Source of the DNA: Maniola hyperantus
Taxonomy: Eukaryota > Arthropoda > Insecta > Lepidoptera > Nymphalidae
Reading direction: 5' to 3'
NCBI RefSeq assembly: GCF_902806685.2
Contig: NC_048561.1
Span: 2,480,001 to 2,544,000 of the forward strand
Length of the DNA stretch: 64,000 bases
This document shows, piece after piece, positions 63,798 to 64,000 of the stretch (the stretch's first letter is position 1; each line of letters starts with the position of its first letter). Under the pieces are notes generated by a model, which ran no database searches, was not told where the DNA came from, and worked only from the letters and a program-made list of their open reading frames with translations. The position numbers and the translations under genes were made by a program.

Positions 63798-64000
63798 GAT
63801 CTAAACGAATAAAAACAATTAGAACCGAAAATAAAATCAAATGATAAAATTAAATTCAATTTGTAAAATTTATTTTATGAACTCGGACAAACCACTGCCG
63901 TGCGCCTCACAGCACAATCAGAACCACGAAAACAAATAAAAACGAAACATTACAAAAATAATTTTGTTGAACTTGGCTGATGCACTGCCGTGCGCCTACA
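63798..64000 (-). other. BEL 5' leader with short direct repeat
   Basis: 'cactgccgtgcgcct' occurs at about 63892-63906 and 63983-63997. AT-rich sequence lies between. The 5' LTR would be beyond the window edge. Confidence 0.5.

Overview
This window is eukaryotic, and the repeats point to a lepidopteran insect. I see no typical single-copy gene with promoter and full exon set. The organism call rests on lepidopteran repeat families: a tRNA-derived SINE at 24448-24780, a SINE/LINE tail at 21955-22100, LINE tails ending in ATC or TTTTA runs, a CsRn1-clade Gypsy element with its CHCC Gag motif, PIF/Harbinger elements, and (TTAGG)-type telomere motif. The window is a dense nest of transposable elements (TEs) broken by other TEs, plus two endogenous viral elements (EVEs). 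Such density would fit heterochromatin or a W chromosome, but that is inference.

Layout. 1-5,120: LINE and mariner scraps, a hAT-derived fragment (copy A) and a 16.5-copy, 158-bp minisatellite. 5,160-9,452: a decayed Helitron on the minus strand (HUH Rep plus PIF1-like helicase), cut at its 5' side by a 700-bp Harbinger MITE (9,453-10,152, TSD TTA). 10,156-11,464: unassigned, with a C21 tract and a duplicated coding-like segment. 11,465-13,504: a mariner with TA target sites, split by a nested insertion. 13,815-17,020: hAT copy B with a 4-copy version of the same minisatellite. Copy B carries a near full-length rhabdovirus glycoprotein pseudogene (14,548-16,178), and copy A preserves the matching empty site. 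17,179-19,430: a densovirus-like non-structural region with two long overlapping ORFs, a TATA/initiator promoter and a hairpin-like terminal palindrome, interrupted by a 184-bp MITE.

20,800-28,080: mariner and LINE remnants and SINEs. 28,085-32,571: an almost intact CsRn1-type Gypsy with identical 237-bp LTRs, TGAT target sites and one frameshift in pol. 33,611-43,385: a spliced gene remnant of a family I believe is widespread in insects. It is broken by a 5.4-kb non-autonomous LTR element (34,003-39,380; 1,584-bp LTRs) and by an intronic LINE (39,545-41,640), and a C2H2 ORF follows it. 43,526-44,390: a LINE C-terminus. 44,829-48,131: a complete PIF/Harbinger with MADF-BESS and DDE transposase genes.

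48,327-50,100: a mosaic of P-element, LINE and Gag fragments. 50,104-52,371: a second Harbinger with an in-frame inverted duplication. 53,924-58,361: a second non-autonomous LTR element, minus strand, inserted downstream of a Gypsy integrase fragment (58,488-59,517). A BEL/Pao element (59,518-64,000) interrupts that Gypsy; its 1,044-codon ORF has lost most of RT, RNase H and integrase through apparently in-frame deletions.

Most coding capacity is selfish: the transposases and polymerases serve their own elements. The strongest candidates for something undescribed are the glycoprotein captured in a hAT-like copy next to a densovirus integration that kept dual-frame coding and a terminal palindrome, the pair of ORF-less LTR elements sharing one primer site, and the compacted BEL ORF.
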